From positions 868,001 to 932,000 of the forward strand of contig OW818635.1 in NCBI GenBank assembly GCA_942492825.1: a stretch of DNA of 64,000 nucleotides, given 5' to 3'. This DNA comes from GWE2-51-13 sp942492825. Its GTDB lineage: Bacteria; Bacillota_I; Bacilli_A; Erysipelotrichales; Erysipelotrichaceae. The translations under genes were made by a program, and so were the position numbers. Under the pieces are notes generated by a model. It had not been told where the DNA came from. It was given only the letters and a program-made list of their open reading frames with translations, and did not search any database. Of the stretch, positions 52,491 through 61,895 are shown piece by piece (positions within the stretch are counted from its first letter, which is position 1; each line of letters begins with the position of its first letter).

Positions 52491-53327
52491 CTATTCTTGG
52501 ATTGACTGTTCCATGTTAGCGAGGATCTCTTGGTAACGACGGGTCGCGTGTATCGATGGTTTACCTTTTTCGCAAAGACTTAAGTGTTGAAGTTTTTTCG
52601 AAGGACGTTCGATTACGACCCTGCCTTGCGGATCGAGTTTGTTTCGCAACGCATCCAACGCTTCAAGAAACCGTGCATCACGTCGTGCATTGGCATAAAA
52701 TGAAAGAACATAGACATAATAGAATAGGTTGTACCGTAAAAAGGGATATTCGATTTGCATAAACAACGTACCCATTCCAAAGTGACAAGGTCCGATCGGT
52801 ATACGCACGGTCCAATGGTCCAGCAAAGTTTCGATAGCCGAATCAAACTCGTCCGTGTTTTCATGTAGATTCGCACATCGCATCGCATCCAACACAAAAA
52901 GTGTGACGCCCGGATTGGAATGATCGGTTTCCGGTCCTCTTCCGAAGAAGAATTTGTTGCAACGCCAACCACCATCCGTATAGCGGTTTTCTCGTAGCGA
53001 GGTAAGAACGGACAACACTCGTGGATCATCGATATATCCGTTTTTTAGTAGCGCGATTGCGACAAGCGCCGATTGACAGGGATAGTTCGAACCTTTCGGA
53101 GCGATTTTAACTCGTCCATCTTGTTGGATGGAATCAAGCGAAAGCTTTGCGGCACCTTGTAGCGCTTCATGCGATTTGGGCAGTTCCAATTCGTTCATCA
53201 AAAGAAGCGCGGTCAAGGTGCTGATCGGTTTTTCGATGCCGATTTTCTTGTCCGGAGTCGCCCAATAATCCGATCCGTTGTCATGGCGTGTCGATAACAA
53301 CCACGCGGTATCGTTCTCGTTGTCCAT
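52491..53327 (-). CDS. Alpha/alpha-toroid (prenyltransferase/squalene-cyclase-like) protein
   Basis: A 278-residue protein with repeated helix pairs of the terpenoid cyclase/prenyltransferase toroid: LQGAAKLSLDSIQQDGRVKI, CQSALVAIALLKNGY, VLSVLTSLRENRYTDGGWRCN and FLEALDALRNKLDPQGRVVIE, each with the D/Q-G-R/G-W turn. No DxDD or DDxxD catalytic motif is seen, so it is probably not a cyclase; a substrate-binding scaffold is possible. Monocistronic. Substrate unknown. Confidence 0.75.
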   Translation of the reverse strand: MDNENDTAWLLSTRHDNGSDYWATPDKKIGIEKPISTLTALLLMNELELPKSHEALQGAAKLSLDSIQQDGRVKIAPKGSNYPCQSALVAIALLKNGYIDDPRVLSVLTSLRENRYTDGGWRCNKFFFGRGPETDHSNPGVTLFVLDAMRCANLHENTDEFDSAIETLLDHWTVRIPIGPCHFGMGTLFMQIEYPFLRYNLFYYVYVLSFYANARRDARFLEALDALRNKLDPQGRVVIERPSKKLQHLSLCEKGKPSIHATRRYQEILANMEQSIQE

Positions 53328-53498
53328 CGCTTTCCCTTTCGTTTTTACTGAATCGGTTTAGCAATTCAAGACTCTCTAACTCTCATGATACGCTTTGAAA
53401 TTGTGGATATCAAGATGGTGTTGCAAGACACAAATTCTCGTGAAAAGGACGGTTCATATTTTGAAACCGTCTTTATTTAAGTGTTGACAGAACTCTGG

Positions 53499-54206
53499 CT
53501 AATATCCTAAAAAACGATCTTTGCGTATATTGGATTTATGAATACCGAGTGAACGTAACTGCTCTTCGGTTGATTCGAGAAACGATTTTGAACCGACGAT
53601 GTAGTATGTCGCATAATTGGCATGTCTTTCGATAAATTCTTGTAACGGAAGTCGCATCGCATCGCGATCGTTCACGTATTGAACGAGAAACGTTGAGCTT
53701 GTTTGCATGGATTCAAATTCCTTTGTATACAGGAATTCCTTGTGTCGATCGACATAGATCAGACGATGTTCATCACGATTTAGTTCGTTGTTTTTCGCGA
53801 GTTCCACAAGAATCGCTCGATAGGGGGTGATTCCAATCCCTCCGGCGATGAAAAGACGAGATGAAAGTTTCGGTTGGAACAGTCCTCCGACCGGTCCACG
53901 CATCGAGATAGTCATACCGAACTTCATCTCAAACAACGCTTGTTTGAAGGCACTTGGTCGAGCCGGGATATGGGTTGTGATCATGATAAAGCTCTCATCT
54001 TGCGATGACGATATACTGAAAGGTCGTGTGGCTTTCTCGATTCTTTGCGAAGTAATCGTGAAGATGCCATGTTGTCCGGCATTCCAACTCACGTTTTCGG
54101 GCTTCTCAAATACAAACGAATACATATCACCGATCTCGTGACGTTTTTCGATCATCTTGAGTTTACTCGTTCTAAAAATAGGAAGTAGATTTTTGATGAA
54201 ACCCAT
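53499..54206 (-). CDS. FAD/NAD(P)-binding ferredoxin reductase-like protein
   Basis: A 235-residue flavoprotein reductase. The FAD motif RPFSISSS and the NAD(P) motif GGIGITPYRAILVEL are clear; IYVDRHKEFLYTKEF and YYIVGSKSFLESTEEQL follow the ferredoxin reductase pattern. No 2Fe-2S domain is attached, so an external acceptor is expected. Monocistronic. Confidence 0.9.
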   Translation of the reverse strand: MGFIKNLLPIFRTSKLKMIEKRHEIGDMYSFVFEKPENVSWNAGQHGIFTITSQRIEKATRPFSISSSQDESFIMITTHIPARPSAFKQALFEMKFGMTISMRGPVGGLFQPKLSSRLFIAGGIGITPYRAILVELAKNNELNRDEHRLIYVDRHKEFLYTKEFESMQTSSTFLVQYVNDRDAMRLPLQEFIERHANYATYYIVGSKSFLESTEEQLRSLGIHKSNIRKDRFLGY

Positions 54207-54312
54207 GGTGGTTCCTCCTTTTGAAATATCGATGGATCAAATAAGGGATTTTTATCATTGTGTGTGTCGGTGTATATCGACTCAAAAAGGATGAAATTCA
54301 TCGAACAATTTT

Positions 54313-55173
54313 CTACCGTATAAATGCATCCCGGTTTTCATGGGCGAAGGTCTCGAACGATCGTGGTTGTTTCCCTGTTAACTTGTAGAATGTGTCAGTT
54401 GTCGCTTTTGCGCTACCTAACCGAGTCATCAAATAGAGTGCGAGCGTAACATCCACGTATTGCTTGTCGAATTTGCGCACTTGAATGTAATGTTTACGAT
54501 AACGTAGGAAACCTGGATTGGCATAGGTGATTTTTCGACCCGTGACTTCCGTCAAAATGTTTGCGATTTGGTTATAATCGAGTGCTTCAGGTCCAGTGAT
54601 CGTGTAAGCTGTGTTGCGATGTTTATGAGGTTGGTGTAGAACCGTTGCGATGGCGCATCCGATATCCACGGCATCGATGAAACTCGTTTTACTTTGTCCA
54701 GCCGGAATAAGAATCGTATCCATCGTTTTGATTTCGTAACTGTGGATCCCTGATACATTCTGCATAAAGAATCCGGGTCGGATGTGACAAAAAGGAATCC
54801 CTGAAGCTTCGATGTATTTCTCGATTTTATGGTGTGGTGGAATCGTGTTCTTTTCAACACCCATCAATGACAAAAATGAGATTAACTGGATTGGATATCG
54901 TTTCGCCGCGTCGATGAAGGGATACAAATCTTCCGGCTTTCCCAAATGAGGCGGACGCATCAAAAAGATACGATCAACACCTTTTAATGCTTCATCAAAC
55001 GTTTCAGAACGCGTGAAGTCGAATTCGATCGCTTCAACCTCATCTTGAAATATTTTATGGATCTTCGCGGGATCGCTGCTTGCGGCACGGATGGTTTCAT
55101 TAAACTTCTTTAGTTCAGAAACAACGTAGTGTCCGACATTCCCGGTAGCTCCGGTCACCAGGATTTTCATCAA
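54313..55173 (-). CDS. NmrA-like NAD(P)-binding protein
   Basis: A 286-residue atypical short-chain dehydrogenase of the NmrA/NAD(P)H:quinone-type group. The dinucleotide motif TGATGNVGHYVV is at the N-terminus; FLMRPPHLG, CHIRPGFFMQNVSG and AYTITGPEALDYNQIANIL are typical. It may sense NADP(H) state or reduce quinone-like compounds. It overlaps the marR start gene by four bases and is under the same operator. Confidence 0.9.
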   Translation of the reverse strand: MMKILVTGATGNVGHYVVSELKKFNETIRAASSDPAKIHKIFQDEVEAIEFDFTRSETFDEALKGVDRIFLMRPPHLGKPEDLYPFIDAAKRYPIQLISFLSLMGVEKNTIPPHHKIEKYIEASGIPFCHIRPGFFMQNVSGIHSYEIKTMDTILIPAGQSKTSFIDAVDIGCAIATVLHQPHKHRNTAYTITGPEALDYNQIANILTEVTGRKITYANPGFLRYRKHYIQVRKFDKQYVDVTLALYLMTRLGSAKATTDTFYKLTGKQPRSFETFAHENRDAFIR

Positions 55174-55592
55174 CTTTCCTCTTCCATCGCTTGAATAGCG
55201 ATGTTCATCAGTCGGATGAATTGTTGGAACGATTCGTCCCCCATCACCGTTACGATTTTCTCGATCGATTGAAAGTAACTGGAAAATGTCGATGATACAA
55301 GGTCAATCCCTGACTCAGTTAACGCTAAAAAATAACTTCGGTGATCGCTACCGTGTTGGATTTTCCTTAGATAATTATGTTTCAATAACGTCTTGACCAT
55401 CGAACTCACGGAAGGTTTTGTGATGTTGAAAAACTGACTGATCATAAGGGGTGTCACCGGTTCGGATTGGCGTTGTATATAAATCAAAACACCCATTTCA
55501 CTGGCGCGAATCGGAAGATCTCGTTTCGAATTAAGTTGCATGCGACAGAATTTGCCGATGATATCTGCGCTATGAATTAAAGTTGGATTCAT
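55170..55592 (-). CDS. MarR-family regulator
   Basis: A 140-residue winged-helix regulator. The HTH reads LMISQFFNITKPSVSSMVKTL followed by the wing KIQHGSDHRSYFLALTESG. MarR proteins usually repress their own operon and release on binding phenolic or oxidant ligands. A perfect 11-bp palindrome lies just upstream at 55601-55627. Co-translated with the NmrA-like gene. Confidence 0.92.
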   Translation of the reverse strand: MNPTLIHSADIIGKFCRMQLNSKRDLPIRASEMGVLIYIQRQSEPVTPLMISQFFNITKPSVSSMVKTLLKHNYLRKIQHGSDHRSYFLALTESGIDLVSSTFSSYFQSIEKIVTVMGDESFQQFIRLMNIAIQAMEEES

Positions 55593-55600
55593 CTTGCCTC

Positions 55601-55627
55601 CATATAGTTAGTCTATCTAACTATATG
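55601..55627. promoter_or_regulatory. Palindromic operator upstream of marR
   Basis: CATATAGTTAG-TCTAT-CTAACTATATG is a perfect 11-bp inverted repeat ending 9 bases before the marR start codon and covering its translation start region/promoter. Size fits a MarR dimer site, suggesting autorepression of marR-nmrA. Confidence 0.8.
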
Positions 55628-55691
55628 GTAACGATAATTCCCTACGTTGTCAATCTAATAGTTTTCACATTCTCTCACCGCAATGACATTA

Positions 55692-56528
55692 TCAACGTTC
55701 AAGATCGCATTGACCATAACGATTATCACCGGTTGCGATCAACTTTCCATCATGAAGAAGCGCAACGGTATGATCGCATCCAACCGAAATAGAACGTACG
55801 CTATGCCAAGTTGATACTTCACATTGGTGCTGCTCATTCCAACCGGTCGCAACCACTGTACCGTCTTTTTTCAAGCCGATCGTATGATGACTACCGGCAG
55901 AAATCGCTATGATGTCTTTCCAATGTTGCACATCACATTGACCATAGGTGTTGATACCGCAGGCTACGACACTTCCATTGGACATAAGACCAACGGTATG
56001 CAGATATCCCGCCGAAACAGCCACTATGCCCTTCCATGAAGTGACATCGCATTGGTGGTATCGGTTGTTTCCGACCGCTAAGACCGTTTGATCTGACTTA
56101 CGTCCGACGGTATGCCAATCTCCGGCCGAAACCGCGAGAATGTCGCGCCACTCACCGACATCACATTGACCTTCCTTATTTTGTCCGATTGCCAATACAG
56201 TTCTATCGGAAGTGATTGCGAGAGTACGCCGCCATCCGGCCGCGATGGCGATGATGTCATGCCAGGCATCAATGTTACATTGGTTGTGTTTATTCCAACC
56301 TGTAGCTATAACGGTTCCGTCTTTTCGCAGGCCGACCGTGTGCCCATTTCCGGTATGCGCGTTGGCGGCAGCCACTTCGATGATATCATGCCATTCCCCG
56401 ACATTACATTGTCCATATGTATTCAATCCGATCGCGAATACAGTTCCATCCGAATTCAATCCGACCGTATGCTTGTATCCCGCACAGATCGATAGAATCT
56501 TTGCTTTGTGAGAGTTGTTTTCGTTCAT
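55692..56528 (-). CDS. RCC1-like repeat protein
   Basis: A 278-residue protein made of seven repeats of about 38 residues with the pattern AGxxHTVGLxxDGTVxAxGxNxxGQCDVxxWxDIIAI, i.e. RCC1-type beta-propeller blades. Every repeat keeps a GQCxV/HQCxV cysteine, not usual in eukaryotic RCC1. No signal peptide follows from the start at 56528 (GGAGGGATC upstream). A seven-bladed scaffold is expected; the ligand or partner is unknown. At DNA level the repeats are diverged. Confidence 0.88.
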   Translation of the reverse strand: MNENNSHKAKILSICAGYKHTVGLNSDGTVFAIGLNTYGQCNVGEWHDIIEVAAANAHTGNGHTVGLRKDGTVIATGWNKHNQCNIDAWHDIIAIAAGWRRTLAITSDRTVLAIGQNKEGQCDVGEWRDILAVSAGDWHTVGRKSDQTVLAVGNNRYHQCDVTSWKGIVAVSAGYLHTVGLMSNGSVVACGINTYGQCDVQHWKDIIAISAGSHHTIGLKKDGTVVATGWNEQHQCEVSTWHSVRSISVGCDHTVALLHDGKLIATGDNRYGQCDLER

Positions 56529-56577
56529 GATCCCTCCGAAGTTGAGATTGATGTCTATGTTCATACGCTAGAAGAAA

Positions 56578-57546
56578 TCAACGTGTCGATTCTTTCTCCC
56601 ATTGTTGAAAATATTCTGAGATCTTTTCGTTGAGCCATCCTTCGATTCTTCGGATTCGCTCCTCTTCTTGCTTCATTCCCGACCAAATTAATTGGTTGAG
56701 TTCGTGTTCGAGTTGATAGATCGTCAAACGTCTTTCGAGATTTGGAATCGAATGAATCAGATTGCTGTTCTCCAGAACTGTTCGAAGTAGGATGCTGAAT
56801 TCTTTTCCCGGTTGAGGAGGATAAATGCTCCACTGAAAGAGATGTGCCAGTTCAAAATCCGCTTCACCGTATTGCGAGCATTCCCAGTCGATGATGCCCG
56901 CCAGCTCTCCGGAATCGACGATGATGTTCTTGGGATGTAGATCATTATGAAGTAGACGTGGACCGGTTTGATATTGTAAACATTCGATATTTGCATCGAT
57001 ATAATTGAATGCAGAAAGAATGATATCTCGGCTTGGTTGTTTAAGATCATATTCCAACAATTCACTTCTTAACGCGTTGACATATGCGCTGTGACCTTCT
57101 TTCCAAGATGAATTGAATCTCGGAATCGTCGGGATGTAATGTCCGATATCATAATTAGTATCCGTAATTTGATGTAATTCGTTGAGAAATTCCGCGATTT
57201 CTTTTCCGATGGAGCGTTGTTGAGTCGAAGTAAGTTTTGGAATTTCGCTAAATAACTCATTACCGACCATGAAGTCGGTAATCATATAGTGAAGCTTGGT
57301 TTCAGATATCGTTGTTTCGCCGGATGCATGAATCTTTGGTACATACGAGATCCATTGGACTTTTTCAAGTTTCGATTGTTCATCAAGTTTCGATTTCGAT
57401 ACTCTTAGAATAAATTTCTTATCGATTAAATAATCCTTGATTCGATTGTTCGATTGAAACAGTACAACATTGTTCGGGGCAATCTTATGTTCGATCAAAA
57501 TACGAGTGACGTCGTCGAGGTTAACTTCCATTTTACTTTTCTCCAT
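56578..57546 (-). CDS. Aminoglycoside phosphotransferase/choline kinase-like protein
   Basis: A 322-residue APH-fold kinase. The catalytic loop LLHNDLHPKNIIVD has the base Asp, and GIIDWECSQYGEADFELAHL the metal-binding Asp. It may phosphorylate a small alcohol or antibiotic; resistance cannot be claimed from sequence. Start at 57546. Alone, though 30 bases separate it from the RCC1-like gene. Confidence 0.88.
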   Translation of the reverse strand: MEKSKMEVNLDDVTRILIEHKIAPNNVVLFQSNNRIKDYLIDKKFILRVSKSKLDEQSKLEKVQWISYVPKIHASGETTISETKLHYMITDFMVGNELFSEIPKLTSTQQRSIGKEIAEFLNELHQITDTNYDIGHYIPTIPRFNSSWKEGHSAYVNALRSELLEYDLKQPSRDIILSAFNYIDANIECLQYQTGPRLLHNDLHPKNIIVDSGELAGIIDWECSQYGEADFELAHLFQWSIYPPQPGKEFSILLRTVLENSNLIHSIPNLERRLTIYQLEHELNQLIWSGMKQEEERIRRIEGWLNEKISEYFQQWEKESTR

Positions 57547-57584
57547 TCATCTTTTCACAGCCTTGGTAATGATTCAATTCTTGC

Positions 57585-58481
57585 TTACTTAGATTCTGTA
57601 AATTTCTTCCAAATCGCGGATTCACGATACGGAAACATCCCGATCTTGTAATAGAATTGTTGGTTTGAACCGACAAAAACGCGGGTGGCGCCTTGTTCTT
57701 GGACACGTTTGACACCTTCGAGTACGACCGCTTTTGCGAGTCCTTGACCGCGGAATTCGGGATCGGTCGCCAAGGGTTCGATCAGTGCGAATCCCGCCTT
57801 GGTATCGAACCACAAACCGCAATAGGATACAAAATGCCCTTCCGGATTTACGACGGCCAATTTCAGGGATAAATCAATGTTATCGCGGATCATTTCGAAG
57901 TCAACTCCCTTGCGATCTTCATCGGTGAAAGTAAAGGGTCCTTCCCCATTCAGTTCGTGATTAAATCCTTTCCAAAGGACACGACGGTATTCAAATGGAT
58001 CATATCGATCTTTCATCGAAACGATGGTAAATCCTTCAGGAAGCGTATACTCAAGGTTTGCGTACGGGAGATAGAAAACCGCATCATGTTCGGCATCCTG
58101 CGTCGCCACAAATCCCAAGTCATGCGCGATTTTCTGAAATTCGATGTCTTGATTGGGAATGACGATATTGAATTCTTCCGGGGTCGCTAAATGTGTCTCC
58201 GCAGACACTATCATCTCACGTTTCAAATAAGCATATTCGGGAGAAGTCAGGCAATAGGCCGTTCCCAACCGTGTATCATAGGTTGCGATCGCAACCAATC
58301 GACCCTCGTCTTCCCAGAGTTTGATTTTATCCAGACCGGTATGATCAAGATAACTATGCGTAATCATCCAGTCCCATCTAGCATAGATGAACTCGCAATC
58401 GCCGAGTTCAATTAAAAATTGTCGCACCGCATGATAGTCCGGCGTCATTCCGGCTAGCGGGGTGTAGTAACGTGTGTTCAT
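57585..58481 (-). CDS. GNAT acetyltransferase, large form
   Basis: A 298-residue GNAT whose C-terminal part has ALIEPLATDPEFRGQGLAKAVVLEGVKRV, the acetyl-CoA site, and YKIGMFPYRESAIWKKF at the end. The N-terminal half (1-150) is a diverged GNAT-like domain (DHTGLDKIKLWEDEGRLVAIATYDTR). Start chosen at 58481 because GGAGG precedes it. Substrate unknown. Confidence 0.88.
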   Translation of the reverse strand: MNTRYYTPLAGMTPDYHAVRQFLIELGDCEFIYARWDWMITHSYLDHTGLDKIKLWEDEGRLVAIATYDTRLGTAYCLTSPEYAYLKREMIVSAETHLATPEEFNIVIPNQDIEFQKIAHDLGFVATQDAEHDAVFYLPYANLEYTLPEGFTIVSMKDRYDPFEYRRVLWKGFNHELNGEGPFTFTDEDRKGVDFEMIRDNIDLSLKLAVVNPEGHFVSYCGLWFDTKAGFALIEPLATDPEFRGQGLAKAVVLEGVKRVQEQGATRVFVGSNQQFYYKIGMFPYRESAIWKKFTESK

Positions 58482-58557
58482 TGGTTCCTCCATGTCGATA
58501 TATTAGTTGAATTACCTGCCTTTAACTTCATTTTTTGAAAGTGTACTCTTTATAAGA

Positions 58558-59532
58558 TTACTTCGAATCGTCTTGTGCCGCGAAATAATTGTTTATTGCG
58601 AATCGATAGGATGAAACAAGAAACGCAATCGCTTTTCGTGAGACCTCGGCGTTTGGAACCATTTGGTCAAACGCGTGATAACATCCTTCAAACACTTGGA
58701 AATCAACCGGTACACCGGCATTTCGCAGGTTTTCAACATACCTTATGGTTTCATCTCGAAACGGTTCCAAGTCCCCGACAAACGTGACTGTCGACGGCAA
58801 ACCTTGGTAATCCGATGCTCTTGCGGGTGCCGCATAACTTGGCACATCCGAGGTACCAAATTGTTTTCCAAGATAAAGTTTCCAAGCGTTGTAATTGGAG
58901 GTCGAATCCCATACCGGGGCATTATTTTCGGTGGCGGAGGGCGTTGTCATTCGATCGTCGATCATCGGATACAAAGGCATCTGAAATGCGATTTTCAAAT
59001 CCCCTTGATCCCGCGCATAGAGAGTTAGAGCGGAAGTCAGTCCGCCTCCGGCACTATCTCCTCCGACCATCAGTTGATTGACATTGATTCCAAGGTTAGC
59101 CGCATTCTTCTTCATCCAGCAAAGCACGTCGTAGTTATCCTCCAATGCGGCAGGATACGGTGCTTCGATGGAAAGTCGATACTCCGGAGCGATGAAAACA
59201 CAATTACTGACTTCAATGAGCTTTTCCGCGTAAAATTTCGAAACTTCAGGCGATCCGAGCGCATATCCGCCGCCATGGATCCAGAGGACACCGGGAACAT
59301 TTTCCTTAGGAATCAACGGACGAAAGATACAAATCCGAATCTTGGATCCATCGTTTCGCACAACCCAGTCGACCGATATCGACATCTTATCTGATTTGAT
59401 TTTCGATCTTCGGATTCGACTCAATTTATGCATAAGTCGCAATCTTTTTTCAGTGAAGGACGGATTGAAAAACTTGATGAATCTTCCGGCCATTCTTAAT
59501 TCTTTGTTTATCACACTGAATTCTCTTTTCAT
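58558..59532 (-). CDS. Alpha/beta hydrolase (hormone-sensitive lipase group)
   Basis: A 324-residue esterase/lipase. HGGGYALGSPEVSKFYAEKL provides the oxyanion HGGG, GGDSAGGGLTSALTL the nucleophile, EGCYHAFDQ the His and VGDLEPFRDETI the Asp region. Overall it matches the HSL family of acyl-chain esterases. No signal peptide, so intracellular. Monocistronic. Confidence 0.92.
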   Translation of the reverse strand: MKREFSVINKELRMAGRFIKFFNPSFTEKRLRLMHKLSRIRRSKIKSDKMSISVDWVVRNDGSKIRICIFRPLIPKENVPGVLWIHGGGYALGSPEVSKFYAEKLIEVSNCVFIAPEYRLSIEAPYPAALEDNYDVLCWMKKNAANLGINVNQLMVGGDSAGGGLTSALTLYARDQGDLKIAFQMPLYPMIDDRMTTPSATENNAPVWDSTSNYNAWKLYLGKQFGTSDVPSYAAPARASDYQGLPSTVTFVGDLEPFRDETIRYVENLRNAGVPVDFQVFEGCYHAFDQMVPNAEVSRKAIAFLVSSYRFAINNYFAAQDDSK

Positions 59533-59557
59533 AGTCGATCCTCCGGATCCGCTTGGG

Positions 59558-60097
59558 TTACTTGATTTCGATTCGGTTCTGCCATTCTTCCTTCAGTAAA
59601 CCATACAGGTAAGTATCCTGCCAAATCGGATTCCCCTTTTCGTCGGTATTGAGGTAGACATTTTGTTTCAATGTCCCTTCCCTTCGAAATGTTAAACGTT
59701 CTAGGAGTCTCCAAGAATTTTCATTACGTGGATTGCATGTGGCGATAATTCGATGTGCGTTAAGGTTCTCAAAGGCATACTTAATAAGTGCACCGCAGCT
59801 TTCTGTGGCATAGCCATTGCCCCAAACTTTCTGATTGAATACATAACCAAGTTCATACGCTTCGAAGTCTCTTTTGGAGAAATAGAGATTCCCGATCACT
59901 TTTCCACTCTCTAATGCGACCGCAAGGAAGTCAGGATCATCGGTCCGTCGTTTCGCTTCTCCGGTTGCTTCTTCGAGAGTATAGGTACCATAAGGTTCAT
60001 ATCGGACAACTTCTTCATCGGATAGATATTCAAATAAGTCTTTCGTGTCGGATTCCTCGAAATATCGGATCTTCAGTCGTTTCGTCTCGATCAACAT
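59558..60097 (-). CDS. GNAT acetyltransferase (RimJ/RimL type)
   Basis: A 179-residue GNAT. LKIRYFEESDTKDLFEYLSDEEV, NQKVWGNGYATESCGALIKYAFENL and NENSWRLLERLTFRREGTLKQN are typical of ribosomal-protein or small-molecule N-acetyltransferases. The start at 60097 has GGGGGATT upstream. Substrate unknown. Co-oriented with the hydrolase. Confidence 0.92.
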   Translation of the reverse strand: MLIETKRLKIRYFEESDTKDLFEYLSDEEVVRYEPYGTYTLEEATGEAKRRTDDPDFLAVALESGKVIGNLYFSKRDFEAYELGYVFNQKVWGNGYATESCGALIKYAFENLNAHRIIATCNPRNENSWRLLERLTFRREGTLKQNVYLNTDEKGNPIWQDTYLYGLLKEEWQNRIEIK

Positions 60098-60322
60098 TTC
60101 TTTAATCCCCCATTTCCTTGGTTGTATCATGGATCATTGGTAGTCCTCGCTGGTTGTCTTCTTTACTAACGTTACTTTATTTTGGGTTGTTTTTCCACGA
60201 CAATTTTTAGTGTTTCGTATTTCGATGGCTCCTCGCTTTTCTTCGTCGACTTTAAATAGAAATGACTCGCACCGTATCAAGCGTTGCGAGTCGATCTGTA
60301 TTTTATAAAGATTGATTGAATC

Positions 60323-61051
60323 TCATATTGACGATTCGGTAAAGTCGACATCAATATTTGCTTTTCTGGCTTGTCGACATAAGTCACTAACTTGTAACGT
60401 GTATTTCTTGCCGTCTTTGATGAAATGCGTACCGCATTGTCTAAATTCAAAAGGAACACCCTGTTTGATACATTGAGAGCGTATGGATAGTACCCAATCA
60501 TAATTTAGTTCTCTCGCATTTTTATCCGACTCACCCCCAACCACCACAAGTTCAATATTATCTAAATAGGGTTCGATGTTGATGGCTTCAATTAGGGGCT
60601 GACAAATGATATTCCGATGTTTAATCGGTAATTTTGAAAAGTGCTTTAGCCGTTGATCGGCACACGCCTGGTTTTCGATCGAACAACCGATTGTCACATG
60701 ATCATATCCGTCCTTCCAATCCTCGGGGATGCACGACAAGAATCGTTCGATACGTTTGGTTAGAAAAACGAAGTGTAGATCGGTTCTTATGGCGATCATT
60801 TCCCAACATTCCTTTCGCCATTCATCCGCTTCTTCAATAAGGAAATCCGTCCCAAATCCTAGATAAATGGTTTGACCGGATTTCATTTTGTATTCGCCAC
60901 TTTTGTTTTTTGCGATCGGCACATCGAATTGATTCGTCTTCACGATAACGTTGGTATCGATACCTCGTTTGACATCCCCTTTGTGAATATAACAAAAACG
61001 ACATCCTTCACTCAATTTATGACAGCCATGCCACGGATTCCAGATTGTCAT
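60323..61051 (-). CDS. DUF5131 (phage Gp37/Gp68-like) protein
   Basis: A 242-residue protein. Its start is MTIWNPWHGCHKLSEGCRFCY, a C-x6-C-x2-C cluster characteristic of DUF5131, with FLTKRIERFL, VTIGCSIENQACADQRL and VVVGGESDKNARELNYDWV. Cys-pattern and TIM-barrel like strands resemble radical SAM proteins. Found in phages and hosts without proven function. AT-rich relative to neighbours. Confidence 0.88.
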   Translation of the reverse strand: MTIWNPWHGCHKLSEGCRFCYIHKGDVKRGIDTNVIVKTNQFDVPIAKNKSGEYKMKSGQTIYLGFGTDFLIEEADEWRKECWEMIAIRTDLHFVFLTKRIERFLSCIPEDWKDGYDHVTIGCSIENQACADQRLKHFSKLPIKHRNIICQPLIEAINIEPYLDNIELVVVGGESDKNARELNYDWVLSIRSQCIKQGVPFEFRQCGTHFIKDGKKYTLQVSDLCRQARKANIDVDFTESSI

Positions 61052-61142
61052 CTACCATACCTCCGAGAGTCATTCATCTGTAAATATAGTAAATACAATG
61101 TTCTAAGCTACTGTTTGGTTAACTATTACTTAGTAATCTTTG

Positions 61143-61736
61143 TCAAGGTTTCAGTATTTTGCGCATGACAAGTCCTTTTTCGGTTTCCGTCGATATGTGA
61201 AAGCCGTGCTTCTCGTACATCTCCGCATAGCCACCAAAATCCGAAGAGAGATGACTTGATTCGATATATGGATAAGCTTCCACGATGTCAAAATCATCCA
61301 GAAGCGCATCTTCACAAACACGGTCTAATAACTTCGATGCGATCCCTAGGCGTTTCATTTCAGGTGCGATCACAAAACAAAAGATGGACTTTACCTTCGT
61401 GCCTGAATTGGCTTCCTCCAAAGGCACGTAATCCATGAAATATCGCCAACTCACGCATTTCAAACAATCCATTTTCGTATTCGCGTTACACCAACCGACG
61501 ACGGTATTCCCAAGATACGCGAGATAGCCTTGGATGTGATTTCCCATTACGTATTGTTTAGCGATCTCCCTTCGCTTCTGTGCGGTCGAGAAGTCTTTCC
61601 CTTCGTAATCATCATTACACCAACAGACGCAGTAACATTTGTGTTCTTCCACATGTTGATCATGCGGTGTTACGTCGAAAAAACGAACGTAATCATCAAC
61701 CAATTCAGGTGTTAATATACGAATTTCGATTTCCAT
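61143..61736 (-). CDS. GNAT acetyltransferase
   Basis: A 197-residue GNAT. Start at 61736 follows GGAGG. SIFCFVIAPEMKRLGIASKLLDRVC and YEKHGFHISTETEKGLVMRKIL are the acetyl-CoA loop and the C-terminal motif. HKCYCVCWCNDD in the middle is cysteine rich, as in a known subgroup of uncharacterised GNATs. Substrate unknown. Confidence 0.88.
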   Translation of the reverse strand: MEIEIRILTPELVDDYVRFFDVTPHDQHVEEHKCYCVCWCNDDYEGKDFSTAQKRREIAKQYVMGNHIQGYLAYLGNTVVGWCNANTKMDCLKCVSWRYFMDYVPLEEANSGTKVKSIFCFVIAPEMKRLGIASKLLDRVCEDALLDDFDIVEAYPYIESSHLSSDFGGYAEMYEKHGFHISTETEKGLVMRKILKP

Positions 61737-61895
61737 GCGTTTCCTCCATAATCGAGATATATTCTGTGAGAATCTCTTTACCTTCAATTCGAATTAGATT
61801 TAATTCTTATCGATGAAACAAATCTATCCAAGGTTAGCACTAACATTTGATTTGACATGACGTTGCATTAAAAACCTGTGATATAAATTATTCTT

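Noticed and set aside
55692..56528. Repetitive pattern suggestive of a CRISPR or tandem DNA repeat
   Set aside because: The periodicity is at protein level (RCC1 blades); nucleotide repeats are diverged and there are no unique spacers.
56578..57546. Antibiotic-resistance kinase
   Set aside because: The APH fold covers many small-alcohol kinases; no resistance-specific residues could be recognised, so only the fold is claimed.
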